Shown here in pieces: positions 31,697 to 41,364 of a stretch of DNA of 64,000 nucleotides (position 1 is the stretch's first letter; every line of letters begins with the position of its first letter). The translations under genes and the position numbers were made by a program. The notes beneath the pieces were generated by a model. The model saw nothing but the letters and a program-made list of their open reading frames with translations. It did no database searches and was not told the origin of the DNA. The DNA comes from Pseudonocardia autotrophica (GTDB lineage: Bacteria > Actinomycetota > Actinomycetes > Mycobacteriales > Pseudonocardiaceae): NCBI RefSeq assembly GCF_000717175.1, contig NZ_JNYD01000003.1:732886-796885 (forward strand), given 5' to 3'.

Positions 31697-33022
31697 ATGA
31701 GCGACGACATCGGGGACGGCAGGGAGCGCCGGGACCGCGCCTGGGGCTTCCACACCCGGGCGGTGCACGCCGGGGCGGTGCCGGACTCGGCCGTGGGCGC
31801 CCGGGCGGTCCCGATCTACCAGTCGACGAGCTTCGTCTTCGAGGACACCCAGGACGCGGCGAGCCTGTTCGCGCTGCAGAAGTACGGGCTGATCTACAGC
31901 CGGATCGGCAACCCGACCGTCTCGGTGCTGGAGGAGCGGCTCGCGAGCCTCGACGGCGGCATCGGTGCGGTGGCCACCGCCAGCGGGCAGGCTGCGGAGT
32001 TCCTCACCTTCGCCTGCCTGGCCGGGGCGGGGGACCACGGCGTCGCCGCGTCGGGCCTGTACGGCGGCACGATCACGCAGCTCGACGTCACGCTGCGCCG
32101 GTTCGGCGTCGACACGACGTTCGTCCCGGGCGGCGCCCCGGCGGACTACGCCGCGGCGATCACGGAGAAGACCAGGTTCGTGTTCACCGAGGTCGTCTCC
32201 AACCCCGGCGGCGAGGTGGCGGACCTGGCCGGGCTGGCCGACGTCGCGCACGCCGCGGGCGTGCCGCTGATCGTCGACGCCACGCTGGCCACGCCGTACC
32301 TCTGCCGGCCGATCGAGCACGGCGCCGACATCGTGATCCACTCCGCGACCAAGTTCCTGGGCGGACACGGGACCACGCTCGGCGGCGTCGTCGTCGAGTC
32401 CGGGCGGTTCGACTGGGGCAACGGCCGGTTCCCGTCAATGACCGAGCCGGTGCCCAGCTACGGCGGGCTCACCTGGTGGGGCAACTTCCAGGAGCTCGGG
32501 TTCCTCACCAAGCTCCGCGCCGAGCAGCTGCGGGACGTCGGGCCGACCCTGGCCCCGCACTCGGCGTTCCTGCTGCTCCAGGGCGTGGAGACGCTGCCCC
32601 TCCGGATGCGGGCGCACGTCGCGAACGCGCAGCGCGTCGCGGAGTGGCTGCACGCCGACCCCCGCGTGGAGTACGTGCGGTACGCCGGGCTGCCCGACCA
32701 CCCGCACCACGAGCGGGCGCGCCGGTACCTGCCCGAGGGCCCGGGCGCGGTGTTCAGCTTCGGGGTGAAGGGCGGCCGCGCGGCCGGCGCGCGGTTCATC
32801 GAGTCCGTGCGGCTGTGCAGCCACCTGGCCAACGTCGGCGACGCCCGCACCCTCGTGCTGCACCCGGGCTCCACCACCCACCAGCAGCTGACCGCCGGGC
32901 AGCTGGAGGCGGCCGGGGTGCCCGAGGACCTGATCCGGATCAGCGTCGGGCTCGAGGACGCGGACGACATCATCTGGGACCTCGACCAGGCGCTGGCCGA
33001 GGCCGCGAAGGAGAGCGCATGA
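31697..33022 (+). CDS. metY: O-acetylhomoserine / O-acetylserine sulfhydrylase
   Basis: This PLP fold-type I enzyme of the Cys/Met metabolism family makes homocysteine from O-acetylhomoserine and sulfide. It can also use O-acetylserine. The 441-residue protein has FHTRAVHAG, PIYQSTSFVF and YSRIGNPTVSVLEERLASL. The PLP lysine lies in HSATKFLGGHGTTLGG, and LVLHPGSTTHQQL comes near the end. ATG 31697 follows CAGGAT by 6 nt. The next gene, a CoA-binding protein, overlaps its stop (ATGA), a pairing seen in other actinobacteria. Confidence 0.92.
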   Translation: MSDDIGDGRERRDRAWGFHTRAVHAGAVPDSAVGARAVPIYQSTSFVFEDTQDAASLFALQKYGLIYSRIGNPTVSVLEERLASLDGGIGAVATASGQAAEFLTFACLAGAGDHGVAASGLYGGTITQLDVTLRRFGVDTTFVPGGAPADYAAAITEKTRFVFTEVVSNPGGEVADLAGLADVAHAAGVPLIVDATLATPYLCRPIEHGADIVIHSATKFLGGHGTTLGGVVVESGRFDWGNGRFPSMTEPVPSYGGLTWWGNFQELGFLTKLRAEQLRDVGPTLAPHSAFLLLQGVETLPLRMRAHVANAQRVAEWLHADPRVEYVRYAGLPDHPHHERARRYLPEGPGAVFSFGVKGGRAAGARFIESVRLCSHLANVGDARTLVLHPGSTTHQQLTAGQLEAAGVPEDLIRISVGLEDADDIIWDLDQALAEAAKESA

Positions 33023-33507
33023 GCTGGCAGAACCCGTCGGCGCTGGAGCGGCAGCGGATCCTGCGCGACACCCGCACGGTCGCGATGGTGGGCGCCTCGC
33101 CCAACCCCGCGCGGGCGTCGAACTTCGTGGCGACCTACCTCCTGTCGAGCACCGACTACGAGGTGTGGTTCGTGAACCCGAACGCCACCGAGATCCTCGG
33201 CCGCCCCGTGTACCCGTCGCTGGCGGACTGCCCGGGCGTGCCCGACCTCGTCGACACCTTCCGTCGCCCCCAGGACCTGCCCGGCGTGCTCGACGAGGTG
33301 CTGGCGCTCGGGTCGGACGCGCAGGGCGTGCAGACGTGGTGGCTGCAGTTCGGGCTGTGGGACGAGGACCTGGCGGCGAAGGCCGGGGCCGCGGGCGTGA
33401 CCGTCGTGATGGACCGGTGCCTGAAGGTGGAGCACGCCCGGTTCGCCGGCGGCCTGCACCTGGCCGGCTTCGACACCGGGGTGATCAGCTCCCGGCGACG
33501 GACCTAG
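33019..33507 (+). CDS. CoA-binding (YccU-like) protein
   Basis: The 162-residue protein is a single Rossmann-type CoA-binding domain. It has VAMVGASPNPARASNFVATY, VWFVNPNATEILGRPVYPSL and VTVVMDRCLKVEHARF, with the conserved Cys-Leu-Lys. The exact function is unknown. It starts inside the metY stop (ATGA), suggesting coupled translation, and could bind a CoA-derived ligand in sulfur amino acid metabolism. It converges on a small membrane protein gene with a 6-nt gap (CCGCGG) and no hairpin. Confidence 0.88.
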   Translation: MSWQNPSALERQRILRDTRTVAMVGASPNPARASNFVATYLLSSTDYEVWFVNPNATEILGRPVYPSLADCPGVPDLVDTFRRPQDLPGVLDEVLALGSDAQGVQTWWLQFGLWDEDLAAKAGAAGVTVVMDRCLKVEHARFAGGLHLAGFDTGVISSRRRT

Positions 33508-33513
33508 CCGCGG

Positions 33514-33843
33514 TCAGTGGAAGAGCAGGCGGTCCAGGATCAGGGTGACCGCCCGCAGCACCCAGAAGGCCGGCGCGGCGAGGAGGAAGAGCTTCCAGAG
33601 CTCGGGCCAGCCCCGCCGGCGGGCCGCGTACCAGGTGGGCCACGCGGCGAGCACGGCGGCGATGAGGATCCAGCCGACCTGGATCAGCAGGCCCGTGGCC
33701 CCGCCGGTCCCGCCGAACACGACCTGCAGGGCGAAGGCGACCACGCCCCAGCCGAGCGCACCGAAGAGGGCCCGGTAGTAGGGGACGTCCGCCACCGGGG
33801 CCGGCTCGCTCGCCTGCTTCGCCCTGCTGTCCCGCTTCGCCAC
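33514..33843 (-). CDS. Small membrane protein, unknown function
   Basis: This 109-residue protein has a charged N-terminus (AKRDSRAKQASEPAP) followed by three hydrophobic segments: YRALFGALGWGVVAFALQVV, then LLIQVGWILIAAVLAAWPTW and FLLAAPAFWVLRAVTLIL. I recognise no family. GTG 33843 is supported by TAGGGT (minus strand, 33856-33851) ending 7 nt upstream. The first three bases of that hexamer are the stop codon of the upstream DUF418 gene, so the two genes are packed stop-on-promoter. Confidence 0.78.
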   Translation of the reverse strand: MAKRDSRAKQASEPAPVADVPYYRALFGALGWGVVAFALQVVFGGTGGATGLLIQVGWILIAAVLAAWPTWYAARRRGWPELWKLFLLAAPAFWVLRAVTLILDRLLFH

Positions 33844-33853
33844 GGGGCCGACC

Positions 33854-34999
33854 CTATCCGGCCTGGTCAGCGCCCGGACGTGCAGGTCGGGGCCCGTAGG
33901 TGAGCCGCCGCAGCAGGACCTCGGCGGGTCCGCGGCGGCCCGCCCGGTCCAGCAGGGTCGCGGCCAGCACGGACGCCACCCAGGTCGCGACGGCGAGCAG
34001 CGCCGCGCCGGCCACGCCGATCCGGGCACCCCACCCCAGCGCCCACGCCGGCAGCAGCGCGCAGAACACCACGGACTGGGCGAGGTAGAAGGTCAACGAG
34101 CAGCGGCCCGTCGCGACCAGGGCCCGCCCGACGGGACCGACGGCGCGCGTGGCGAGCAGGCCGAACAGGGCGGCGTACCCGACGCCGCCGGCGAGCCCGC
34201 CCACCGCGTGCAGCAGGCCGAGCAGGGCCGACAGCCCCACCGAGGGCCGCCACCAGCCCGCCGCGACCACCGCGAGCGGGAGCCCGGCGACCACTGCGAC
34301 GGTCAGCCCGCCCACGGCCGCCCGGACGAGGGTGCGGCGGTGCCGCTCCGGCTCGTCGAGCAGCCTGCGGCGCGCGGCCAGGGCGCCGACGGCGAGCATC
34401 CCGACGGTGAACAGGGCCGCCGACAGCGTGCCGCCGATCCACTCGCCGACGTGCAGGCCCAGCGCCGTGCGCACGTCGGGCGCGGCGACCGAGGGCAACG
34501 TGAGCGCCCCCGTCCGCAGCCCGGTGCCCGCACCGAGCAGGACGGTGATCGCCACCCCGACGGCGGCGATCGTCCGCAGCGTGACCTCGGTGCCGCGGAC
34601 GAGGAACCCGGCCAGCAGGACCAGCAGCAGCCCGTAGGCACCGACGATGTCGCCGGGGAACAGCAGGATCCCGTGCGCGGCGCCGATGACGATCATCCAC
34701 GCGCCGCGGCGGCGCAGCAGCCGGACGGCCGCCCCCTCGTCCTCCCGCCGGCGGGCGAGCTGGACCGCCCCGTAGCCGACGAGCAGGGCGAACAGCGGGT
34801 AGGCGCGCCCGTCGACCAGCAGCATCTGCAGCAAGGTGACCACCCCGCCGACGGGCCCCGGCTCGTCCGGGTACCCGCGCACCCCGGGCGCGGCCAGCAG
34901 GAACAGGTGCACGTTGGCCAGCGCGATCAGCAGCAGCATCGCGCCCCGGGCGAGGTCGGGGGCGACCGCCCGGGCGGACAGCGGCAGGGGAGCGGTCAC
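33854..34999 (-). CDS. DUF418 family membrane protein
   Basis: The 381-residue polytopic protein has about ten hydrophobic helices. The DUF418 signature is near the C-terminus (VATGRCSLTFYLAQSVVFC), and APDLARGAMLLLIALANVHL is at the start. Members resemble acyltransferase-3-like membrane proteins and may move small molecules or modify envelope components. The substrate is unknown. GTG 34999 has GATGAT 6 nt upstream. It is divergent from mdh, with 163 nt between them. The stop TAG forms part of the next gene's -10 hexamer. Confidence 0.85.
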   Translation of the reverse strand: MTAPLPLSARAVAPDLARGAMLLLIALANVHLFLLAAPGVRGYPDEPGPVGGVVTLLQMLLVDGRAYPLFALLVGYGAVQLARRREDEGAAVRLLRRRGAWMIVIGAAHGILLFPGDIVGAYGLLLVLLAGFLVRGTEVTLRTIAAVGVAITVLLGAGTGLRTGALTLPSVAAPDVRTALGLHVGEWIGGTLSAALFTVGMLAVGALAARRRLLDEPERHRRTLVRAAVGGLTVAVVAGLPLAVVAAGWWRPSVGLSALLGLLHAVGGLAGGVGYAALFGLLATRAVGPVGRALVATGRCSLTFYLAQSVVFCALLPAWALGWGARIGVAGAALLAVATWVASVLAATLLDRAGRRGPAEVLLRRLTYGPRPARPGADQAG

Positions 35000-35150
35000 G
35001 CCCGGATCATCCCGCGGCGTCCGGTCCACCGGCCACCGGGGCACACCGGCGGCGCGGGGCGCCGTGGGCGGCGGCGCGCGGGTCGGAGGTCACACCGAAC
35101 GTGCCGCCACCAGGGTGATCCCCGTCGCGGCGCACCCGCGGAGGGAGGGC

Positions 35151-36146
<996 letters not shown>

Positions 36147-36174
36147 GCGGCGTCATCTGACCGCCCACAGCCGA

Positions 36175-36221
36175 ACGAACGGCACTTTCGCTCACACCTG
36201 GTGAGCGAGAGTGCCGTTCGT
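36175..36221. terminator. Long hairpin between convergent mdh and treZ
   Basis: Two 21-nt arms with one mismatch (left ACGAACGGCACTTTCGCTCA, then C; right beginning GTGAGCGAGAGTGCCGTTCG) enclose a 5-nt loop ACCTG. It lies between the ends of mdh and treZ and probably terminates both transcripts. The regular sequence suggests a dispersed hairpin family distinct from the GTGAGTGG element, but only one copy is in this window. Confidence 0.75.
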
Positions 36222-36234
36222 GCCTTCGGGGGTG

Positions 36235-37977
36235 CTACTCGGCGAGCACCGCGATCGCGAAGGACTCGCCGGGCAGCGTGATGTCCGACTGCTCGCTGGC
36301 CGTGGGCTCGCTGGCCAGCAGGATCCGGGTGACGGTGGCGCCCAGGTCGAGCGCGACCTCCTCCGGGCCGAGGTTGACCAGCACCCGCAGCCGGCCGCGG
36401 TGGATGACGAGCGTGCGGGCCTCGGGGTGGACGTCGACCGCCACCTCGTCGAGCCACGGGTCGGAGAGCTCCGGCCACGCCTTGCGGATGGCGATGAGCT
36501 CCTTGTGCATCGCGAGCAGGGTCGCGTGCGGCTCCTGCTCGTGTTCGGTCCAGTCGAGCTTGGAGTCGAGGAAGGTCGACTCGGCGTTCGGGTCGGGGAC
36601 CTCGACGTCACCCCAGCCGTGCTCGGCGAACTCCGCGGTGCGGCCCTTGCGGACGGCCTCGCGCAGCCCCTCGTCGGGGAAGTAGGAGAAGAACTGCCAC
36701 GGCGTGCGGGCGCCCCACTCCTCGCCCATGAACAGCATCGGTGTGAACGGCGAGGTGAACAGGATCGCCGCGCCGCAGGCGAGGATGCCGGGCGAGAGCA
36801 GCTGGGTGAGCCGGTCGCCGGTGGCCCGGTTGCCGATCTGGTCGTGGTTCTGCAGGTACGTCACGAACCGGTGCCCCGGGATCCGCGCGGTGTCGACGGG
36901 GGCGCCGTGCGTCCGCTTCCGGAAGCTCGACCAGGTGCCCTCGTGCAGGAACCCGCGGGTGAGTACGTGCGCCAGGCCCGCGAGGTCGGCCTCGGCGAAG
37001 TCCGAGTAGTAGCCCTGCCCCTCGCCGGTGAGCACGCTGTGCAGGCAGTGGTGGATGTCGTCCGTCCACTGGGCGGTCATTCCGAGCCCGCCGCCCTCGC
37101 GCGCGGTGATCATCTTCGGGTCGTTGAGGTCCGACTCCGCGACGAGCGACAGCGGCCGGCCGACGTGCGCCTCGAGCGCCGCCACCTCGACGGCGAGCTG
37201 CTCGAGGACGTGCTGGGCGCGGGTGTCCCGCAGCGCGTGCACGGCGTCGATCCGCAGTCCGTCGACGTGGAAGTCGCGCAGCCACATCAGGGCGTTGTCG
37301 ATGGCGAACCGGCGCACCTCGTCCGACCACGGGCCGTCGAGGTTGAGCGACGGCCCCCAGATGTTGCTGCCCGCGAAGTACGGGCCGAACCTGTCGAGGT
37401 AGGCACCCGACGGACCGAGGTGGTTGTAGACGACGTCGAGGACCACCCCGAGCCCGCGGGCGTGCGCGGCGTCGACGAACCGCTTGAAGCCGTCCGGGCC
37501 GCCGTAGTTCTCGGTGACGGCGTACCAGCCGACGCCGTCGTACCCCCAGTTCCGGGGCCCGTCGACGGCGTTGACGGGCAACACCTCGACCATGTCGATC
37601 CCGAGCGCGACCAGGTGGTCGAGCTTCTCGATCGCGGAGTCGAAGGTGCCCTCGTCGGTGAAGGTGCCGATGTGGCACTCGTAGAGCACGCTGCCGGCCA
37701 GCGTGCGGCCGGTCCAGGCCTGGTCGGTCCACCAGAAGGAGTTCTGGTCGTAGCGGCGCGAGGCCGAGTGGACGCCGTTGGGCTGCCACGTCGAGCGCGG
37801 GTCGGGCAGGGGCGTCGGATCGTCGTCGACGAGGAAGGCGTAGGCCGAGCCCGGGCCGTTGTCCTCGACGTCGGCGCGCCACCAGCCGCCCGTCTCCCGC
37901 CGCATCGCGTAGGTCTCGCCGTCCACCAGGACCCGGACCTTGTCCTTCTCCGGCGCCCACACCGCGTAGTCAGCCAC
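36235..37977 (-). CDS. treZ: Malto-oligosyltrehalose trehalohydrolase
   Basis: TreZ releases trehalose from maltooligosyl trehalose made by TreY. The 580-residue GH13 protein has an N-terminal beta domain (YAVWAPEKDKVRVLVDG), then the catalytic barrel. Visible blocks are VLYECHIGTFTDEGTFDSAI, WGYDGVGWYAV, VVLDVVYNHLGP, the nucleophile in GLRIDAVHAL, the acid/base Glu in VAESDLND and YLQNHDQIGNR. GTG 37977 follows CAGGAT (minus strand) by 6 nt, so it has its own promoter. It is separated from treY by a MarR gene instead of sharing one treXYZ operon. Confidence 0.95.
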   Translation of the reverse strand: MADYAVWAPEKDKVRVLVDGETYAMRRETGGWWRADVEDNGPGSAYAFLVDDDPTPLPDPRSTWQPNGVHSASRRYDQNSFWWTDQAWTGRTLAGSVLYECHIGTFTDEGTFDSAIEKLDHLVALGIDMVEVLPVNAVDGPRNWGYDGVGWYAVTENYGGPDGFKRFVDAAHARGLGVVLDVVYNHLGPSGAYLDRFGPYFAGSNIWGPSLNLDGPWSDEVRRFAIDNALMWLRDFHVDGLRIDAVHALRDTRAQHVLEQLAVEVAALEAHVGRPLSLVAESDLNDPKMITAREGGGLGMTAQWTDDIHHCLHSVLTGEGQGYYSDFAEADLAGLAHVLTRGFLHEGTWSSFRKRTHGAPVDTARIPGHRFVTYLQNHDQIGNRATGDRLTQLLSPGILACGAAILFTSPFTPMLFMGEEWGARTPWQFFSYFPDEGLREAVRKGRTAEFAEHGWGDVEVPDPNAESTFLDSKLDWTEHEQEPHATLLAMHKELIAIRKAWPELSDPWLDEVAVDVHPEARTLVIHRGRLRVLVNLGPEEVALDLGATVTRILLASEPTASEQSDITLPGESFAIAVLAE

Positions 37978-38347
37978 GGGGGAATCCTGCCGAATGGGCG
38001 GCCGGTGCGCCCGCGGGGGCCACGTGACACGCGGCGCAACGCCCGCGACGGGGCTCGTGACGGGGGCCGACGGGCGGTGCGGCCGGTTCCCGCCGCCACC
38101 GCACGGCGGGACCCGGGGCTCCGGGGTCGGGACCGCCGGCCGGTCGGGGGGCACGGAGACGGCCGGCGATCCCGGCAACGAGGTTCCGGTGGGATGGGGG
38201 GATCGGACCCGGACCTTGTGCGTTGCGTGGTCGAGAGTAGGAACGGCACGCCGTGCCGGAATCGGCCGTTCAGCCGCACTTTCCCGGAGATAATCGCGAT
38301 GCCGAGAAGTACGGCTGCCGAACCAATTGCGCCGATCCCGCCCGCGA
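37978..38347. other. 370-nt gap between treZ and the MarR gene
   Basis: I see no convincing gene. The short frames on the plus strand are proline/glycine-rich shadows. The right third (about 38260-38345) is visibly less GC-rich than the surroundings. A CGGCACG-C-CGTGCCG inverted repeat lies at 38244-38258. The treZ -10 hexamer CAGGAT is at the left end on the minus strand. Confidence 0.6.
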
Positions 38348-38830
38348 TCAGCGGAGGCCGGATTCCTCCAGGTCGGTGGCGATGGCGCGGGTGTCGCGGG
38401 CGCGCTCGTCGAGCCGCTGCGACAGGTGCTCGAGAATGCGCCCCAGCTCCGCGGTGACGGCGGGATCGGCCGTACCGATGCCGACGGCCACGTCGCGGTC
38501 GAAAATGGCGAACAATCGCGCGGCCAGGTCGTGGCCGCGGTCGGTCAGGACCACGAGCACGCTCCGCCGGTCGCGCGGGTTGGAGCGCCGGACGACGTGC
38601 CCGGCCAGCTCGAGGCGGTCCAGCTGGGAGGTCACGCTCGCCGGCGTGACGCCCACGCGGCGCGCGAGCGCCGACGGCGTCCGCGGGCCCTCGTGCAGCA
38701 GGTGCACCAGGATCGTGGTCTCCGGGACGCCCAGGCCCACGAGCCGGGCCACGGTCTGACGGTAGGCGTCCGAGGCGGCCAGGACGTTCTTCAGTCGTAC
38801 TGCGATCTCACTCACCGAACTCCTTGTCAC
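38348..38830 (-). CDS. MarR-family transcriptional regulator
   Basis: The 160-residue protein has a MarR winged helix: PETTILVHLLHEGPRTPSAL, then ARRVGVTPASVTSQLDRLEL and the wing RRSNPRDRRSVLVVLTDRG. Helices at both ends provide dimerisation. The ligand is unknown. Two starts are possible: GTG 38830 (GGGAGG upstream) and GTG 38815 (AAGGAG upstream, five residues shorter). It sits between treY and treZ on the same strand, in a locally AT-richer patch, and looks like a later insertion in the trehalose cluster. It may control its own promoter or treZ. Confidence 0.88.
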   Translation of the reverse strand: MTRSSVSEIAVRLKNVLAASDAYRQTVARLVGLGVPETTILVHLLHEGPRTPSALARRVGVTPASVTSQLDRLELAGHVVRRSNPRDRRSVLVVLTDRGHDLAARLFAIFDRDVAVGIGTADPAVTAELGRILEHLSQRLDERARDTRAIATDLEESGLR

Positions 38831-38854
38831 TCGTCCTCCCGCTCGGGGTGATCT

Positions 38855-38873
38855 TACTTCGATCGCCGAGATA
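38855..38873. promoter_or_regulatory. Candidate MarR operator (imperfect dyad)
   Basis: TACTTCG-ATCGC-CGAGATA is an imperfect inverted repeat (5 of 7 positions match), 25 nt upstream of the MarR start. A TAAGAT hexamer (minus strand, 38858-38853) overlaps it. The position suits autoregulation, but the symmetry is weak. Confidence 0.35.
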
Positions 38874-38961
38874 TCAGGTGGTCAACGTAAGGACCGGGTG
38901 ACGGAGTTCCGGAACGTGAGCTGCATCATACGCAACACGATGCGAGCTGCGAGACGCACGG

Positions 38962-38990
38962 CCCGGCCGGCCCCGTACGGGCCGGCCGGG
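38962..38990 (-). terminator. Hairpin downstream of treY
   Basis: A perfect 12-bp stem (CCCGGCCGGCCC with GGGCCGGCCGGG) and a 5-nt loop lie 20 nt past the treY stop on the minus strand, with no U run. It would end the treX-treY transcript before the MarR gene. Confidence 0.6.
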
Positions 38991-39009
38991 CGGTAGGCGG
39001 ACGGGCTCG

Positions 39010-41364
39010 TCAGGCCGGACGGACGAGCAGGGCGACGGGATAGCGGGACAGCAACGTCGCCAGCCGCGGCGCACTGCCGTCGACCGGGGTGTCGGTGATC
39101 ATGTCGTGCCAGTCCGCGGCGCCGTCGGGCAGCGGGAGCACGGTGTCGCCCCAGCCGCCCTTCGCCTCCAGCCCGACCGGCAGCCGGGTGGCGACGGCGA
39201 CGAGCCTGGGGCTGCGCGTGAACGCCACCACGTGCTCGGCCGCGTGCCCCTGCGCCGGCACGGCGCGGTAGCCGTGGAAGAGCTCGGGCCGGTACCGCCG
39301 CAGTCGCGCCGCCGAGGCCGTGACCAGCAGCTTCGCCGCGCCCTCGGTGGTGGTGTCGTCGATGCCGGGCAGCCAGCCCTCGTCGAGGCGGGCGAGCAGC
39401 CGCTGCCGGGCCGCGAAGTCGACCGGGCGCCGGTTGTCCGGGTCGACCAGGGAGTACTCGAACAGCTCGGTGCCCTGGTAGACGTCCGGCACGCCGGGCC
39501 CGGCGAGCTGCAGGATCTTCTGCCCCAGCGAGTTCGACCAGCCGGGCGCGGAGATCCGCTCGACGAACGCGGTGATCTCGGCGACCAGCTCGTCGTCGCC
39601 CAGGACCTGCTCGGGCCACGCGGCGATCGCCGCGTCGACCTCGGGCACCGCCTCGACGTGGCTGGTGGCGAGCTTGGCCTCCTTCGACGCCTTGCCGAGG
39701 TAGGCGGCCAGCCGGTCCGCCGGGATCGGCCAGGCGCCGACCACGCTCTGCCAGGCCAGCAGCTCGAGCGAGCGCTCCGGCAGCGGGTGCCGGGCCGACC
39801 AGCGGCGCACCCGCTCGACCCACTCGCCGGGGATCTCGGCGAGCACGGCCAGCCGCGCCCGGACGTCCTCGGAGCGCTTGGTGTCGTGCGTCGACAGCGT
39901 GGTCATGGTCCGCGGCCAGCCGGACTCGCGGGCGGACAGCGCCGCGTGGAACGCGGCGGGGGAGAGGCCGAAGCGGCCCGGGTCCCCGCCGACCTCGTTG
40001 AGCGCGACGAGCCGGTTGTACCGGTAGAACGCGGTGTCCTCGACGCCCTTGGCCATGACCATGCCGGAGGTCTGCTGCACGCGGGTGGCGAGCAGGCCCT
40101 CCGGGTCGGCGAGCATCGCCGCGTGGATGGCCTCGAGGATCGGGGCGAGGTCCGGCCGGTGCGCGCGCGCCACCGCGACCGCGGTGTCGAGCGCCTCGCG
40201 GCCCTCGGGGAGGTAGCTGCGGTAGACCGGGAAGCCGCAGAGGAACTCGGCCACGGCCTCGCGGACGCGATCCGCGGCCGGGCCCGGCTCCTCCTCGGTC
40301 GACGGCGCGGCCTCAGGCACCGGGACGAGCGCGGCGATGCGCCGCACCTCGGCGGCCAGGATCGTGTCGGCCACCTCGCGCCGGCCCTGGTGCTCGGCCG
40401 CGTGCGAGGAAACCTTGACGCCGGTGTGCTCGGCCGCGAACTGGGTGAGCAGGCCCGCGCCGGAGGGGTCGACGAACACGCCCTGGACGTCCGCGAGCGC
40501 CTCGTAGCCCGAGGTCCCGTCGACCGGCCACGAGACCGGCAGCTCCTCGCCGAGGTGCAGGATCTTCTCCACCAGCAGCCAGCGCTCCGGCCCGATCGCC
40601 TCGCGCAGCATGCGCGCGTAGCCGCCGGGGTCGGAGAGCCCGTCCGGGTGGTCGACGCGCAGCCCGATGATCGTGGGCTCCTCCTCCAGCCAGCGCAGGA
40701 TCTCGCGGTGCGTGTCGGCGAAGACCTCGGGCAGCTCGACGCGCACCGCGGCCAGCGTGGACACGTCGAAGAACCGCCGGTAGGTCAGCTCCGCCGCGCC
40801 GCGCTTCCACGATACGAGCCGGTAGTGCTGCCGCTCGTGGACCTCGGCGACCGACCCGTGCTCGGTGCCGGGCGCCAGGGGAAAGGCGTGCTCGTAGTAG
40901 CGCAGCTCGCCGTCCTGCACCGAGAGCTCGGACAGGGCGTTGGCCTCGTCCGCGTCGAGGATCGGCAGCAGCAGCGGGCCGGCGGACCAGTCGATGTCGA
41001 AGTGCCCGGCCCACCGCGAGCCCTGGCCGTGCTTCAGGACGTCCCACCACCAGGGGTTGGCCTTCGGCACCTCGACGCCGACGTGGTTGGGCACCACGTC
41101 GAGCAGCATCGTCAGGTTCGCCTCGCGCAGCCGGGCCAGCAGGGCAGCCAGCCCCTCCGGCCCACCGCGCTCGGCGGAGATCCGGGTCGGGTCGACGACG
41201 TCGTACCCGTGGTTGGAGCCGGCGCCGGACTCGAGCAGCGGCGACGCGTACAGCGTGCCGATCCCGAGCCGCTCCAGGTACTCGACCAGGCCCTGCGCGT
41301 CGGCGAAGGTCTGGTCCTTCGAGAACTGCAGCCGGTACGTGGAGGAGGGGATGGGGCGCGCCAT
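39010..41364 (-). CDS. treY: Maltooligosyl trehalose synthase
   Basis: TreY isomerises the terminal alpha-1,4 bond of maltooligosaccharides to the alpha-1,1 trehalose linkage. The 784-residue GH13 protein has PSSTYRLQFSKDQTFADAQG and SNHGYDVVDPTRIS. Further blocks are LLDVVPNHVGVE, the nucleophile Asp in GLRVDHPDGLSDPGGY, LLVEKILH and TTLSTHDTKRSEDVRARL, with a large insertion typical of TreY. The ATG overlaps the treX stop by one base (TGATG), so treX and treY are translationally coupled. Confidence 0.95.
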   Translation of the reverse strand: MARPIPSSTYRLQFSKDQTFADAQGLVEYLERLGIGTLYASPLLESGAGSNHGYDVVDPTRISAERGGPEGLAALLARLREANLTMLLDVVPNHVGVEVPKANPWWWDVLKHGQGSRWAGHFDIDWSAGPLLLPILDADEANALSELSVQDGELRYYEHAFPLAPGTEHGSVAEVHERQHYRLVSWKRGAAELTYRRFFDVSTLAAVRVELPEVFADTHREILRWLEEEPTIIGLRVDHPDGLSDPGGYARMLREAIGPERWLLVEKILHLGEELPVSWPVDGTSGYEALADVQGVFVDPSGAGLLTQFAAEHTGVKVSSHAAEHQGRREVADTILAAEVRRIAALVPVPEAAPSTEEEPGPAADRVREAVAEFLCGFPVYRSYLPEGREALDTAVAVARAHRPDLAPILEAIHAAMLADPEGLLATRVQQTSGMVMAKGVEDTAFYRYNRLVALNEVGGDPGRFGLSPAAFHAALSARESGWPRTMTTLSTHDTKRSEDVRARLAVLAEIPGEWVERVRRWSARHPLPERSLELLAWQSVVGAWPIPADRLAAYLGKASKEAKLATSHVEAVPEVDAAIAAWPEQVLGDDELVAEITAFVERISAPGWSNSLGQKILQLAGPGVPDVYQGTELFEYSLVDPDNRRPVDFAARQRLLARLDEGWLPGIDDTTTEGAAKLLVTASAARLRRYRPELFHGYRAVPAQGHAAEHVVAFTRSPRLVAVATRLPVGLEAKGGWGDTVLPLPDGAADWHDMITDTPVDGSAPRLATLLSRYPVALLVRPA

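Noticed and set aside
37994..38293. A 99-residue plus-strand frame in the treZ-MarR gap
   Set aside because: It is Gly/Pro/Arg-rich with no motif, no -10 or ribosome binding site, and it crosses the composition change in the gap.
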